DNA of 32,281 nt from JABIDZ01 sp964402905 (lineage in GTDB: Archaea > Iainarchaeota > Iainarchaeia > Iainarchaeales > JAAZKV01): positions 1 through 32,281 of the forward strand of contig CAYODU010000005.1 in the NCBI GenBank assembly GCA_964402905.1, read 5' to 3'. The notes below the pieces were generated by a model, which made no database searches, was not told the DNA's origin, and saw only the letters and a list, made by a program, of their open reading frames with translations. Below are positions 1 to 7,222 of the stretch, piece after piece; position 1 is the stretch's first letter, and each line of letters starts with the position of its first letter. The position numbers were made by a program, and so were the translations under genes.

Positions 1-112
1 CATTAGCTTATATCCTGAAAACATAGCAAGAGGTGCAATATACTTTGATGCACCCATAAAAACCACTAAAATAAATCAAATAAAACAATTCTCACCAGTT
101 AAGAAAATTTGA
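1..112 (+). CDS. C-terminal end of an unidentified protein (5' end outside the window)
   Basis: An open frame enters from the left edge (first complete codon at base 2) and ends at TGA 110-112, giving 36 residues. It includes SLYPENIARGAIYFDAPIK and ends in a lysine-rich SPVKKI. The shape, hydrophobic beta-strand followed by short polar tail, recalls the last strands of small extracytoplasmic immunoglobulin-like domains such as DUF4352, but this is a weak resemblance. It converges with the small minus-strand gene ending at 136. The codon choice fits real coding sequence, but too little is present to name the family. Confidence 0.5.
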   Translation, partial: ISLYPENIARGAIYFDAPIKTTKINQIKQFSPVKKI

Positions 113-135
113 ATAAAAAGCATTTATAAAGCTAA

Positions 136-414
136 CTATTTCCTTTCTTGCGGAGAAGATCTCGATGTTCTGACTCTTGAGCTTGAAGAAGATCTTACTA
201 CCCCAACTCTTGGCCTCTTTGAACTTAGTGAAACTCTAGAACCCTCTCTTTCTCCCAGAACCCGTCCAATTATTCTACTTCCCTGCGCAATTCTAGCAGC
301 AGTAATTATTCCAGCAGCTGAGCGACGAGGAGAAGGCCTTACAAATCCAGAAAGCCCAAAACGCGGTTTTTCCCCATGCTTTAAAACTGGAACTGAACCT
401 TTTCTTGCAACCAT
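136..414 (-). CDS. small basic Ser/Arg-rich protein of unknown function
   Basis: This 92-residue ORF starts at ATG 414 and encodes a strongly basic protein. The first half has a possible ordered patch (GLSGFVRPSPRRSAAGIITA). The last 35 residues are rich in Arg and Ser, ending in SSSSSRVRTSRSSPQERK, and are probably disordered. A TATA-like box (TTTTAAATA on the minus strand, 446-454) lies 32-40 bases upstream, and codon use (AGA, TCT, GTT, GGA) resembles neighbouring genes, so the ORF is probably real. Base composition is visibly richer in G+C than around it, which follows from the Arg/Gly/Ser content. It may bind nucleic acid, judged only from charge. No family was recognised. Confidence 0.5.
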   Translation of the reverse strand: MVARKGSVPVLKHGEKPRFGLSGFVRPSPRRSAAGIITAARIAQGSRIIGRVLGEREGSRVSLSSKRPRVGVVRSSSSSRVRTSRSSPQERK

Positions 415-461
415 TTAACCACTGTATATTTCTTTAATCTTTCACTATTTAAAACCTTATT

Positions 462-1529
462 ATGAAACGAAAAATCAGGGAAACCAAAGAGAAATCCTCA
501 AATGGAAAAAAAAGCAATTCCTGTGATAAATGTAGCAAGAATGCTGTTATTACTCTCCCGTATGGCCCACATAAATTTTGCGAAAAACATTTTACTGATT
601 TTTTCGAAAAACGTTTTAGGAAAACAATCAGAAAATACGCTTTGTTTAAACCAAAAGAAAATATTCTTCTGGCTCTTAGTGGTGGAAAAGATTCAACTGT
701 TTTGCTTTACCTTTTAGAAAAGTTTTTTTCAAAAAGTAATGAAATAGACGCAATCATTATTGATGAAGGAGTAAAAGGCTATCGCAATAAAGCAATTAAA
801 ACAGCAAAAGAAAATTGTGATAAATTAAATATAAAATACTTTATTGTTTCTTTTAAGAAAGAATTTGGAATTACAAATGATTTAATAATGCCGAAAGTAA
901 TGGATAATCCAAAACTTGGTGGAACATGTGCTTTTTGCGGAACACTTCGCAGAAATATTATGAATAAATACGCAAAAAAAATGAGAGCAGACAAACTAGC
1001 AACCGGACACAATCTTGATGATGAAGTACAAAGCTTTGTAATGAATGTTTTTAACAATGATTTCGAGAGAATGAAACGAATGGGAGCGGGCGCTGGAATA
1101 ATTGAGCACACAGGTTTTATTAAAAGAATAAAACCACTTTACGAAACTCCCGAAAAAGAAATTATTGCATATGCTGCATACAAAAAAATTAATCACTATT
1201 CTGAAGAATGTTGTCCCTATTCATGGACTGCAAAAAGAAATGAATACAGAGAAATGCTTAATCACTTTGAAAACCGTTTCCCTGGAACAGAGTACTCAAT
1301 TCTCAGATTTTATGAAAATCTGAAAAAAAGTCTTCCAAAGAAAAAAAATGAAACAATTCAAGCAAACAAACTTGGTGAATGCAAAAAATGCAAGGAGCCC
1401 ACAGAAAAAGAATATTGTAAGAGTTGTGAAATGATAAAAAAATTACTAAGTAAAAAAAAGAGTAACCAAAAAGGAGAGAGGAAAGCTAACAAAGCTCTTA
1501 CTTGCAAAACAACAAAGTACTGGAATTAA
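462..1529 (+). CDS. TtuA/NcsA-family tRNA 2-thiouridine synthetase (PP-loop ATPase)
   Basis: This enzyme adenylates C2 of a tRNA uridine (position 54 for TtuA, 34 for NcsA/Ctu1) and replaces the oxygen with sulfur. In order it has an N-terminal zinc knuckle (C21, C24, C40, H43), the ATP-binding PP-loop SGGKDS at 73-78, a C156-AF-C159 pair followed by TGHNLDD at 181-187, a further EECCPY cysteine around 250-251, and a C-terminal CxxC...CxxC zinc site (307, 310, 319, 322). In the TtuA family the two central cysteines plus the EECPY cysteine hold a [4Fe-4S] cluster, and all three are present. At 355 residues it is somewhat longer than typical because of a Lys/Asn-rich tail. The sequence does not distinguish U54 from U34 specificity. 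A TATA-like element at 425-431 supports the ATG at 462. Confidence 0.9.
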   Translation: MKRKIRETKEKSSNGKKSNSCDKCSKNAVITLPYGPHKFCEKHFTDFFEKRFRKTIRKYALFKPKENILLALSGGKDSTVLLYLLEKFFSKSNEIDAIIIDEGVKGYRNKAIKTAKENCDKLNIKYFIVSFKKEFGITNDLIMPKVMDNPKLGGTCAFCGTLRRNIMNKYAKKMRADKLATGHNLDDEVQSFVMNVFNNDFERMKRMGAGAGIIEHTGFIKRIKPLYETPEKEIIAYAAYKKINHYSEECCPYSWTAKRNEYREMLNHFENRFPGTEYSILRFYENLKKSLPKKKNETIQANKLGECKKCKEPTEKEYCKSCEMIKKLLSKKKSNQKGERKANKALTCKTTKYWN

Positions 1530-1624
1530 AAATACAATAAACAAAAAATAGTTTTTCTGTTCTTTAAAATTAATTAAAGCTTTTTTTTATTTTTATCCAA
1601 ATTATTAGAGCACAACTTTTCCAT

Positions 1625-3253
1625 TTACTTCTTTTTTGCTTTATTTGAAATATTTTTACTATTACTTATTTTTTTCACACTATCTTTTTTATCTATTTTT
1701 TTTTCTTCTTTTACACTCGGAATATTTTTTGATTCATTTACCAGTGAATGAATTGCACTTGTAAACCTTTTTTCAAAATTTGTTAATTCTTCAACTTTAG
1801 CATCAATTGCAAGAGTCTTTTCTTCAAGCGTTTTCTCAACCACTGCATTTTTCTCATTCAGTCGTTCTATCGCAGAATTTATTTTTTCAAGACTTTCAAT
1901 CATATTCGTTAAAAACTGTTTTTTAAATTCATCAAGCATTTTTATTTTCTGTTCAATTGCTTCGGGATCAATATTTTTTTCAATTGTTTTTAAATTATTC
2001 AGTTTTACTTCCATCTCTTCTATCAAATCATCCGCTTTTGTTATTGTAAGAGACTCTATCTTTTGTTCAGCTTCCTGCATCAATCCCTCTGCAATATTTT
2101 TTTCCAACTCAAGAGTCTTATTTATTCTTTCATCCAGTGCATCAAGCTGTTCCTGTGCTTTGTCAAGGAAAGCCTGCGCGCCTGACTTACTTTTAATCAA
2201 TTCAGAATTCATTTCAACTATTAATTGCGATTTTGTTTTCTTTGCTTCGCTTAGTGCACCCTCTATTTCTTTGAGTGCTTCACCCTGAATGTTTTTGGCT
2301 GAATTAATCTGTTCCAAAGTCTTATTTAACTCTTGATTATTTTGTTTAATTTCAGCTATTTTTGAATCAATTATAAATGTTATCTCTTTTTGTTTTTGTT
2401 CAAGTGCATCTTTGTTAGTTGAAACAATTAATTCTTTTTGCGATTCCAGAAGAACTTTAAGTTGTTCAATTTCTTTTTTCATTGCAGTATCAACTCTGCT
2501 TCCAATAAGAGAATCAACATCTTCTTTTAATTTTTTCATCTCTGCGAGTTTTGTATTCACTGCAACAATAATTCCTTTTTTCCAAAAATCATCAACTTCA
2601 CTTGGCATTGTTTTTTCCTGTTTTTTTGGAACATTTTTTTCTTCTACATCTTTTTTGAACTGAGGACTTTTTCCAGAAATGTTTTTTCCAGTTATCTCAT
2701 CAAGACTCTTTTGTAGTTCCTCAGAAATAAATGGGGAAGGGTTTTTTTGAGAAGTCATTTTTTGAGGATTCTGAGTTTGTTTTTTTTCTTGGGAAACTAT
2801 TTTTGTTTCCTCTGAAATAATTTTATTTATCGGTGCTTTTTGTAAATCATCTTTTTTCTGTTGTAAAGGCACTTGAGTTTTTTTTGTTTCTGGAGAAGTA
2901 AACGACTTTACTTTTAAACCAAAATCAACTTCAGAAGGGTTAATATTTTTCTCTTCCGGTTTCTTTGTTACTTCTTCCTTGGATTCCTTTAAATTCAACT
3001 GATTTGTAATTTGATCATCAAGACTAAGTTTATTTGTTGTATCATCAAAAACATCCTTTGAATTTTTTTCACTTCCAACTTGCTCTTCTTTTTTCTTCGT
3101 ACCTGGACTTTTTGCTTCAGTTATGAGTGCCTTTGCTTCTTCTTCATTCAAACCCACATCATAGAGGTTTTTTAGTATCTCATCATCCGGAACTCCAAAT
3201 GAAAGGAGTTTTTGAATTAGTTGGATAACCGGTTTGCGTTTATCATCAAGCAT
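1625..3253 (-). CDS. large coiled-coil protein with a short helical N-terminal domain
   Basis: This 542-residue protein has three parts. A small helical domain (about residues 3-45, KPVIQLIQKLLSFGVPDDEI then GLNEEEAKALITEA) resembles a UBA/HEAT-like bundle. A Lys/Gln/Pro-rich linker spans roughly 50-210. A long heptad-rich coiled coil runs to about 520 and ends in a Lys-rich tail. There is no transmembrane segment and no catalytic motif. The frame extends upstream to 3316, but ATG 3253 is preferred: TGAT lies 4 bases before it, and a TATA-like CTTTTTATTTA lies at about 3282-3292, inside the longer frame. It follows the Sm/MinD/roadblock operon on the same strand but behind a terminator hairpin and its own promoter. 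A structural or scaffold role is inferred; the function is unknown. Confidence 0.8.
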   Translation of the reverse strand: MLDDKRKPVIQLIQKLLSFGVPDDEILKNLYDVGLNEEEAKALITEAKSPGTKKKEEQVGSEKNSKDVFDDTTNKLSLDDQITNQLNLKESKEEVTKKPEEKNINPSEVDFGLKVKSFTSPETKKTQVPLQQKKDDLQKAPINKIISEETKIVSQEKKQTQNPQKMTSQKNPSPFISEELQKSLDEITGKNISGKSPQFKKDVEEKNVPKKQEKTMPSEVDDFWKKGIIVAVNTKLAEMKKLKEDVDSLIGSRVDTAMKKEIEQLKVLLESQKELIVSTNKDALEQKQKEITFIIDSKIAEIKQNNQELNKTLEQINSAKNIQGEALKEIEGALSEAKKTKSQLIVEMNSELIKSKSGAQAFLDKAQEQLDALDERINKTLELEKNIAEGLMQEAEQKIESLTITKADDLIEEMEVKLNNLKTIEKNIDPEAIEQKIKMLDEFKKQFLTNMIESLEKINSAIERLNEKNAVVEKTLEEKTLAIDAKVEELTNFEKRFTSAIHSLVNESKNIPSVKEEKKIDKKDSVKKISNSKNISNKAKKK

Positions 3254-3281
3254 TTTTATCAGTATAGAAATAGTGTTTCCT

Positions 3282-3292
3282 AAATAAAAAGC
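3282..3292 (-). promoter_or_regulatory. TATA box for the coiled-coil gene
   Basis: On the minus strand CTTTTTATTTA lies 29-39 bases before ATG 3253. It falls inside the longest possible ORF, which argues against the upstream start at 3316. Confidence 0.5.
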
Positions 3293-3310
3293 TTTTCCGG
3301 TAAAGAAAAA

Positions 3311-3334
3311 AAGCAATAGTTTGTGCTATTGCTT
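3311..3334 (-). terminator. hairpin plus T-run terminating the minus-strand MinD/Lsm operon
   Basis: A perfect 9-bp inverted repeat (AAGCAATAG / CTATTGCTT) with a 6-base loop begins three bases after the Sm-like gene stop codon. On the minus strand it runs directly into a T-rich stretch (3304-3310), the layout of an intrinsic terminator. Archaeal termination depends mainly on the T-run, so the hairpin may instead protect the mRNA 3' end. Confidence 0.65.
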
Positions 3335-3337
3335 CAT

Positions 3338-3565
3338 TCATGGAGAAATCATAATTACGCTGTCGCCTCTTAGAAGAACTCTACCGTAATTTGTTTTCAT
3401 TTCGCCGTCAACTATTTCGTTTGCATTTTCCAGATTCAGATTCATGTGAACATCAAAAGCAACAAGAGTTCCTCTTACCTGCTTATTTCCTTTCAACACA
3501 ACCAGAATTTCTTTGTTAAGTGACTCATTAAGTAAGTCAAATGGTCTGTTATTGTTATTATTCAT
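3338..3565 (-). CDS. Sm-like archaeal protein (Lsm/SmAP)
   Basis: This 75-residue protein matches the Lsm family along its whole length. The Sm1 motif is VLKGNKQVRGTLVAFDVHMN with NLNLENANE following, and the Sm2 motif is YGRVLLRGDSVIMI, including the RG that contacts uridine bases. Archaeal Sm proteins form heptameric rings that bind U-rich RNA, often tRNA-derived fragments or mRNA 3' ends. The N-terminus carries an Asn run (MNNNNNRPF). A strong ribosome binding site, GAGGTG, overlaps the MinD stop codon five bases before ATG 3565, indicating translation from the same mRNA as the MinD-like ATPase. An Sm protein in a MinD/roadblock operon is a curious pairing; RNA localisation is one possible reading, but it may only reflect co-expression. 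Confidence 0.93.
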   Translation of the reverse strand: MNNNNNRPFDLLNESLNKEILVVLKGNKQVRGTLVAFDVHMNLNLENANEIVDGEMKTNYGRVLLRGDSVIMISP

Positions 3566-3574
3566 TCATACACC

Positions 3575-4357
3575 TCATTTCTTTTTGAATATTGAAATTA
3601 ATCTGGAAAAGAAACCAGCTTTTGTTTGCTGTGTTTCAACTATTTTTGTTCCAGTCAATCTGGAACCAATTTTTTGAAATTCCTGTGCAGCAGGACTATC
3701 ACTTTTTCTTATTATTACAGGAGAAACTTTTTGCTGCATAAAACTTTTTCTTACTTCTTGGTCAAAAGGAATTACTCCATAAACAGGTAACTCCAAAATA
3801 CTTGAAGCTTCTTGTTTAGTTATCTCTCCTTTTTCACCCATTACAAAATTTACTACCACCCCAATTACTTTAGAGCCTAGTCTTTGAGCAACAAGCTTTG
3901 TTTTTAATGCATCTGCAATAGCGGGCGAAGTCGGCATAGTTATTATTAGTGTTTCTTGTGCTGCACTAAGTGCACTCAAAACATTTTTTTCTATTCCTGC
4001 CGCAGCATCAAGCAAAATAAAATCATATTTATCTGAGAGTTGAGAAACTATACCCCCAAGTCTTTCACTATCAACTCTTTTGTAGTTATCTAAACTTAAT
4101 CCAGAAGGAATAAAGTGTATACCTTCAGGGCCATCATAAATCGCATCGTGTGCCTGTGCCTCTCCAAGCAAAACATCATGAAGAGTTATTGGAGAACTCT
4201 GCATCCCAAGTATTAAAGAAAGATTTGCCATTGCCACATCAGCATCAATCAACAAAACTTTTTTCCCTAAACGCGAAAGTGCTATTCCAAGATTAGCAGT
4301 AAGAGTAGTTTTTCCTGTGCCCCCTTTTCCAGAAGCAATAGCAATTATTCTAACCAT
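3575..4357 (-). CDS. MinD/ParA-family ATPase with a C-terminal amphipathic helix
   Basis: This is a deviant Walker A ATPase (SIMIBI class) whose members dimerise on ATP and bind a membrane or other surface. Walker A is GKGGTGKTT at residues 10-18, with signature Lys11 and P-loop Lys16. Walker A' is VLLIDADVAMAN and Walker B is YDFILLDAAAGIE. The C-terminus ends in FFSRLISIFKKK, a short amphipathic basic helix of the kind that anchors bacterial MinD to lipid. ATG 4357 is preferred because GTGAT sits four bases before it; the upstream GTG/ATG codons (4366, 4363) fall within that site. It lies immediately after the roadblock-like gene (stop codon at 4363-4365) and before Lsm. The partner regulator is probably the roadblock protein rather than MinE, since no MinC or MinE gene is seen. 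Exact cellular role unknown. Confidence 0.92.
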   Translation of the reverse strand: MVRIIAIASGKGGTGKTTLTANLGIALSRLGKKVLLIDADVAMANLSLILGMQSSPITLHDVLLGEAQAHDAIYDGPEGIHFIPSGLSLDNYKRVDSERLGGIVSQLSDKYDFILLDAAAGIEKNVLSALSAAQETLIITMPTSPAIADALKTKLVAQRLGSKVIGVVVNFVMGEKGEITKQEASSILELPVYGVIPFDQEVRKSFMQQKVSPVIIRKSDSPAAQEFQKIGSRLTGTKIVETQQTKAGFFSRLISIFKKK

Positions 4358-4362
4358 ATACA

Positions 4363-4854
4363 TCACTCGATATTATTATCTACTAACTCCTTTTCTTTTT
4401 TTAAAACTGATTTATTTTCTTCAATCAAAATACTTAGTTCAAGTGCAAGAGCCTTTAATTCAATATTTGATAATTCGCTTCCCGCCTCAACAATAAACAC
4501 TTTTTTATCCAAAGTAAATAACATGAACCATGAACCCTCTTTTTTTATCAGAACTGCTTCGCTGTCCGGGATCTCACTTTTGATATAGGAGAGCATCGCT
4601 GTCCCCATTATTGCTTCGCTTTGTGGACTCCCTTCACTAGAAACTACAACACTTCCATCAAAATTTGTTACAACAAAAGAATCAACTAAATGTTTTCTCT
4701 TTAAAATAGAAAGATTTTCTTCAAAATCCTGTGAAAAAACATAGTTATGTTTCGATAAAAAGTCTCTTAAAAATTCAACTTGTGAATTTCCCCTTGTTTC
4801 TTTTTCCACAAGACCTTTTTTACTTGATAATTTTCTTAAAAAATTCTTCATCAT
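4363..4854 (-). CDS. roadblock/LC7-like domain protein
   Basis: This 163-residue protein has an N-terminal basic helical segment (about 1-55) followed by a roadblock/profilin-like stretch: LVDSFVVTNFDGSVVVSSEG, an AIMGTAMLSYI helix, then the beta-strands AVLIKKEGSWFMLFTLDKK and a helix near 130. Roadblock proteins act as dimeric platforms or activators for small GTPases (for example MglB for MglA). Here the adjacent NTPase is MinD-like, so a MinD-roadblock pair is inferred. ATG 4854 is chosen because GTGAT lies at 4859-4863, four bases upstream; the apparent MIFM start simply reads through that site. The family call rests on pattern resemblance, not on an invariant motif. Confidence 0.65.
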   Translation of the reverse strand: MMKNFLRKLSSKKGLVEKETRGNSQVEFLRDFLSKHNYVFSQDFEENLSILKRKHLVDSFVVTNFDGSVVVSSEGSPQSEAIMGTAMLSYIKSEIPDSEAVLIKKEGSWFMLFTLDKKVFIVEAGSELSNIELKALALELSILIEENKSVLKKEKELVDNNIE

Positions 4855-4884
4855 AAAAATCACAACAACGATAAAAAAAATAAA

Positions 4885-5340
4885 CTAATTTTTTAATTCG
4901 CCCAAACCATACAAATCCATTGGGTGTTCGCCCTGTTTTGGCGAAACAAACTTTGCCTCGAAAGCATTTGGAATTAACTTTGGAAGGTCTTTTAAAGTTA
5001 TTTTATCCACAAATAGAATTTTTTCATCAAAAGCAGTTACAAGATCAACTTGGCTCCTTGCTAATTCAACAATTTGGAAAAAGCCTTCTCCCATTGTTTC
5101 ATTAAAAAAATACTCTGAAGCTTCGCGACTTCTAATTGTTTTTCCAAGAGCGCTACACTCAACTATACAAGCCACCATTTCTCCGTCCCTAAAGAAGATT
5201 GCTCCGTCCTCAATGCACTCACCTTTAACACTTAATATAAAATAGCCATTAAACTTTTTTTGTACTAAAGCATCAGCTACTTCCTTGAAATCGAAAGGAG
5301 CATTTCCTTTTGCAATTACATTACCCACAGGAAAATTCAT
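4885..5340 (-). CDS. DUF2226-family protein
   Basis: This 151-residue protein matches the archaeal DUF2226 pattern: MNFPVGNVIAKGN at the N-terminus, FKEVADALVQKKFNGYFILS, then GAIFFRDGEMVACIVECSA, followed by a helical segment (REASEYFFNETMGEGFFQIV) and a C-terminal tail. The FNGYF...GAIFFRDGEMVA pattern resembles the PATAN/DUF4388 domains that partner with roadblock proteins and response regulators in bacteria. The gene lies 30 bases before the roadblock-like gene, strengthening a joint role in signalling or cell organisation. The ATG at 5340 has TTGAT four bases upstream, so the longer TTG start at 5349 is unlikely. Biochemical function unknown. Confidence 0.72.
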   Translation of the reverse strand: MNFPVGNVIAKGNAPFDFKEVADALVQKKFNGYFILSVKGECIEDGAIFFRDGEMVACIVECSALGKTIRSREASEYFFNETMGEGFFQIVELARSQVDLVTAFDEKILFVDKITLKDLPKLIPNAFEAKFVSPKQGEHPMDLYGLGELKN

Positions 5341-5372
5341 AAAAATCAATTAATAATGTAAATTAATACTAA

Positions 5373-5846
5373 TTATTTTTTTCCTTTTAAAAAAATTACT
5401 TTATCGGCAGTGTTTTTCAGCGCAGCTGCACTCATTTCCTCAGCCATCATTGCAACCGTCTCTTTTCCCCTATTCTTTGCTTTTATCAATGCCGGAAGAA
5501 AATCGCTATCGCGTGTAGCAAAAACCATCACATCAATTGTTTCATTAAAAACTATTTCTGTTGCATCACAAGCCATTGCAACATCAACATCAGTTGTTGT
5601 GATAATTGGTTCAAATCCTTGGTTCACAACAGCTTCAACAAGTTTGTTTGAAGCAAACTGATTCAAATAAACTTTACCAATTTTTATACTCCCAAACTTT
5701 TGAGCCTCTTTTTTTATTGTTTCAAGATCAATACCAAATTCTTTTCGCAACAAGTTGGGTCCATCAACAAAAACAGCAAGCCTTTTTTCTCTATGCGGCA
5801 AAAAATCCCTTATTTTCTTTCCAAGCACAAAAAACACCAAAAACAA
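5373..5846 (-). CDS. NYN-domain (LabA/DUF88-like) predicted ribonuclease
   Basis: The protein has the PIN-like NYN fold. It shows RLAVFVDGPNLL near residues 22-33 with the first catalytic Asp, then TTDVDVAMACDATEIVF around 84-100 and DVMVFATRDSDFLPALIKAK around 104-123, giving the cluster of acidic residues expected to bind metal. NYN proteins cleave or process RNA. There is no ATG: candidate starts are TTG 5846, TTG 5840, GTG 5837 and GTG 5828. A TATA-like element (about 5865-5878 on the minus strand) favours 5837-5846 as a near-leaderless start. It precedes DUF2226 by about 30 bases and may head the minus-strand operon. An RNase here would sit well with the downstream Sm protein, but the link is inferred. 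Confidence 0.82.
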   Translation of the reverse strand: MFLVFFVLGKKIRDFLPHREKRLAVFVDGPNLLRKEFGIDLETIKKEAQKFGSIKIGKVYLNQFASNKLVEAVVNQGFEPIITTTDVDVAMACDATEIVFNETIDVMVFATRDSDFLPALIKAKNRGKETVAMMAEEMSAAALKNTADKVIFLKGKK

Positions 5847-5919
5847 TTATTTACACGAAAACTTCTATAAAATATAAGTAAGAGAAGAATAAAAAAGCTT
5901 TTATTCTGGTGAAAAAACG

Positions 5920-5928
5920 AATAAAATA
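5920..5928 (+). promoter_or_regulatory. TATA-like box for the Nudix gene
   Basis: AATAAAATA lies 22-30 bases before ATG 5950, the normal spacing for a leaderless archaeal transcript. It argues against the TTG at 5932. Confidence 0.45.
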
Positions 5929-5949
5929 CCTTTGTTATTGAAATTGAAT

Positions 5950-6393
5950 ATGACTGAAGAAAAGAAAAGAGTTGGAGCGGGTTTTGGCATAATGGTATTA
6001 AGAAATAATAAAATACTTTTAGGCAAACGGCACGAAGACAGTGAAAAAGCGGATTCTGAATTGCATGGCGAAGGAACATGGACTATGCCTGGTGGAAAAA
6101 TGGAGTACGGGGAAACCTTTGAAGAACTGACTACAAGAGAACTAAAAGAAGAAACAGGGATGGAACTAAAAAAAGCTAGGTTGATTTGTGTAAATAATGA
6201 TAAAAACGAACACGCGCACTTTATTACACTGGGTTTTGTTGCAGAAGAGTTCGAAGGAGAAGCAAAAGTAATGGAACCCGACGAAATAACTGAATGGAAA
6301 TGGTTTTCTTTAGACGAATTACCTGAAAAAATGTTTTTTCCAAGCAAAAAAGTGCTTGAGTGCTGGCAAAACAATAAAATTACTTTAGATTAA
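5950..6393 (+). CDS. Nudix hydrolase (MutT/NUDT15-like)
   Basis: The 147-residue protein has a complete Nudix box, GX5EX7REUXEEXGU, which in this sequence runs GKMEYGE...REL-KEETGM at about residues 49-71. It is preceded by TWTMPGGKMEYGE and followed by the sheet HFITLGFVAEEF and the typical E-W-K-W-F near the C-terminus. Such enzymes hydrolyse nucleoside diphosphates linked to another moiety. The HGEGTWTMPGG context resembles the NUDT15/MutT group acting on modified nucleotides, but substrate cannot be read from sequence. ATG 5950 is preferred to the upstream TTG 5932 because of the TATA box and because homologous domains start near the GAGFGIMVLRNNKILLGKR strand. Confidence 0.9.
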   Translation: MTEEKKRVGAGFGIMVLRNNKILLGKRHEDSEKADSELHGEGTWTMPGGKMEYGETFEELTTRELKEETGMELKKARLICVNNDKNEHAHFITLGFVAEEFEGEAKVMEPDEITEWKWFSLDELPEKMFFPSKKVLECWQNNKITLD

Positions 6394-6457
6394 AAAAAAT
6401 TCTCAAAAATCTTGATAAATAAAGATAGCTAGGAATTTTTTTCGCTTTGGCATTAGC

Positions 6458-6466
6458 TTTTTAAAA
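6458..6466 (+). promoter_or_regulatory. TATA box for aIF5A
   Basis: TTTTTAAAA lies 22-30 bases before the aIF5A start codon, consistent with a leaderless transcript. Confidence 0.6.
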
Positions 6467-6487
6467 CAAACTCTCGATTAGTTTTTC

Positions 6488-6880
6488 ATGGTTGATGAGA
6501 AAAAGTTCGGACAAGCCGGGGCACTAAAACCGGGAAATAATGTTCTAATTGATGATGAAGTGTGCCAAGTTAGAAGCACAGAGAAATCAAAACCAGGAAA
6601 ACACGGTGCAGCAAAAGTTAGAATAGTTGCATTCAATATTTTTACTGGACAAAAAAGAGGATTATTGAAGGGAACTGATAATGATGTTGAAATACCAATT
6701 ATACCAAAAGCAAGTGCGCAAGTAGTTGCTGTTGTAGGCGAAATAGTTCAAATAATGGATATGGAGAACTATGAAACTTTAGATGCTCCAAAAAATCCTG
6801 ATGTACAAGGACTAAAATCAGGCGACGAAATAGAGTACATTAAGTACGGCGCAAATGTAAAAATTATGAGAAAAAAATAA
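6488..6880 (+). CDS. eif5A: translation factor aIF5A (hypusine-containing)
   Basis: aIF5A binds the ribosomal E/P site and helps peptide-bond formation at difficult sequences such as proline runs. The 130-residue protein has the expected two domains: an N-terminal SH3-like domain containing KSKPGKHGAAKVR, in which Lys38 is the residue converted to deoxyhypusine/hypusine, and a C-terminal OB-fold (about 70-130) with VVAVVGEIVQIMDMENYETLDAP. The C-terminus ends just after the last OB strand. Length and motifs are typical of the family. It is monocistronic or first in its unit, with its own TATA box 22-30 bases upstream and no ribosome binding site, so translation is probably leaderless. Confidence 0.96.
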   Translation: MVDEKKFGQAGALKPGNNVLIDDEVCQVRSTEKSKPGKHGAAKVRIVAFNIFTGQKRGLLKGTDNDVEIPIIPKASAQVVAVVGEIVQIMDMENYETLDAPKNPDVQGLKSGDEIEYIKYGANVKIMRKK

Positions 6881-6908
6881 TTTTTACAAAAAAAAGCAAA
6901 GCAAAAAC

Positions 6909-6918
6909 TTTTTATAAA
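6909..6918 (+). promoter_or_regulatory. TATA box for the 81-residue basic protein
   Basis: TTTTTATAAA lies 20-29 bases before ATG 6938 and supports this small ORF as a real gene. Confidence 0.55.
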
Positions 6919-6937
6919 GTGAAACTCTTATTTTACT

Positions 6938-7183
6938 ATGCCAAAAAGAACAATAAGCCAAGAAACAAAAATAAGAATACAAAGAATGCGGGCTCTTGCG
7001 AGAAAAAATGGTTTAAGCCAAAGAGATGTTCTTATAAGATTGGCTAAAAAATACCCAAAGAGAAATGCAGAAGGAAATGCCATGAGAGTAAGCCTTGCCA
7101 GACACATTAAACAAAAAAGAAAAGCAATTGCACAAAAGAAGTCTGGGATTAATGTAAGAGGAAAAAGTCCTGCAAAAAAGTAA
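6938..7183 (+). CDS. small basic protein, possible helix-turn-helix
   Basis: This 81-residue, very basic protein was not recognised as any ribosomal protein. A helical segment (IRIQRMRALARKNGLSQRDV, continuing LIRLAKKYP) could form a helix-turn-helix. It is followed by a basic helix (RVSLARHIKQKRKAIAQKK) and a Gly/Lys tail. A good TATA box supports expression. The layout of a putative HTH, a long basic helix and a Gly/Lys-rich end resembles the C-terminal part of the 211-residue protein at 19791-20426, hinting at a lineage-specific nucleic-acid-binding family. It lies between aIF5A and the ThiI PP-loop gene; the 40-base gap to the latter could allow co-transcription. Function unknown. Confidence 0.7.
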   Translation: MPKRTISQETKIRIQRMRALARKNGLSQRDVLIRLAKKYPKRNAEGNAMRVSLARHIKQKRKAIAQKKSGINVRGKSPAKK

Positions 7184-7222
7184 TACAATAAAGTAATTAA
7201 TGTTTTGAGCAACTATTTCTTT

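Noticed and set aside
5901..6374. 157-residue minus-strand ORF
   Set aside because: Antisense shadow of the Nudix gene, which has a complete catalytic motif.
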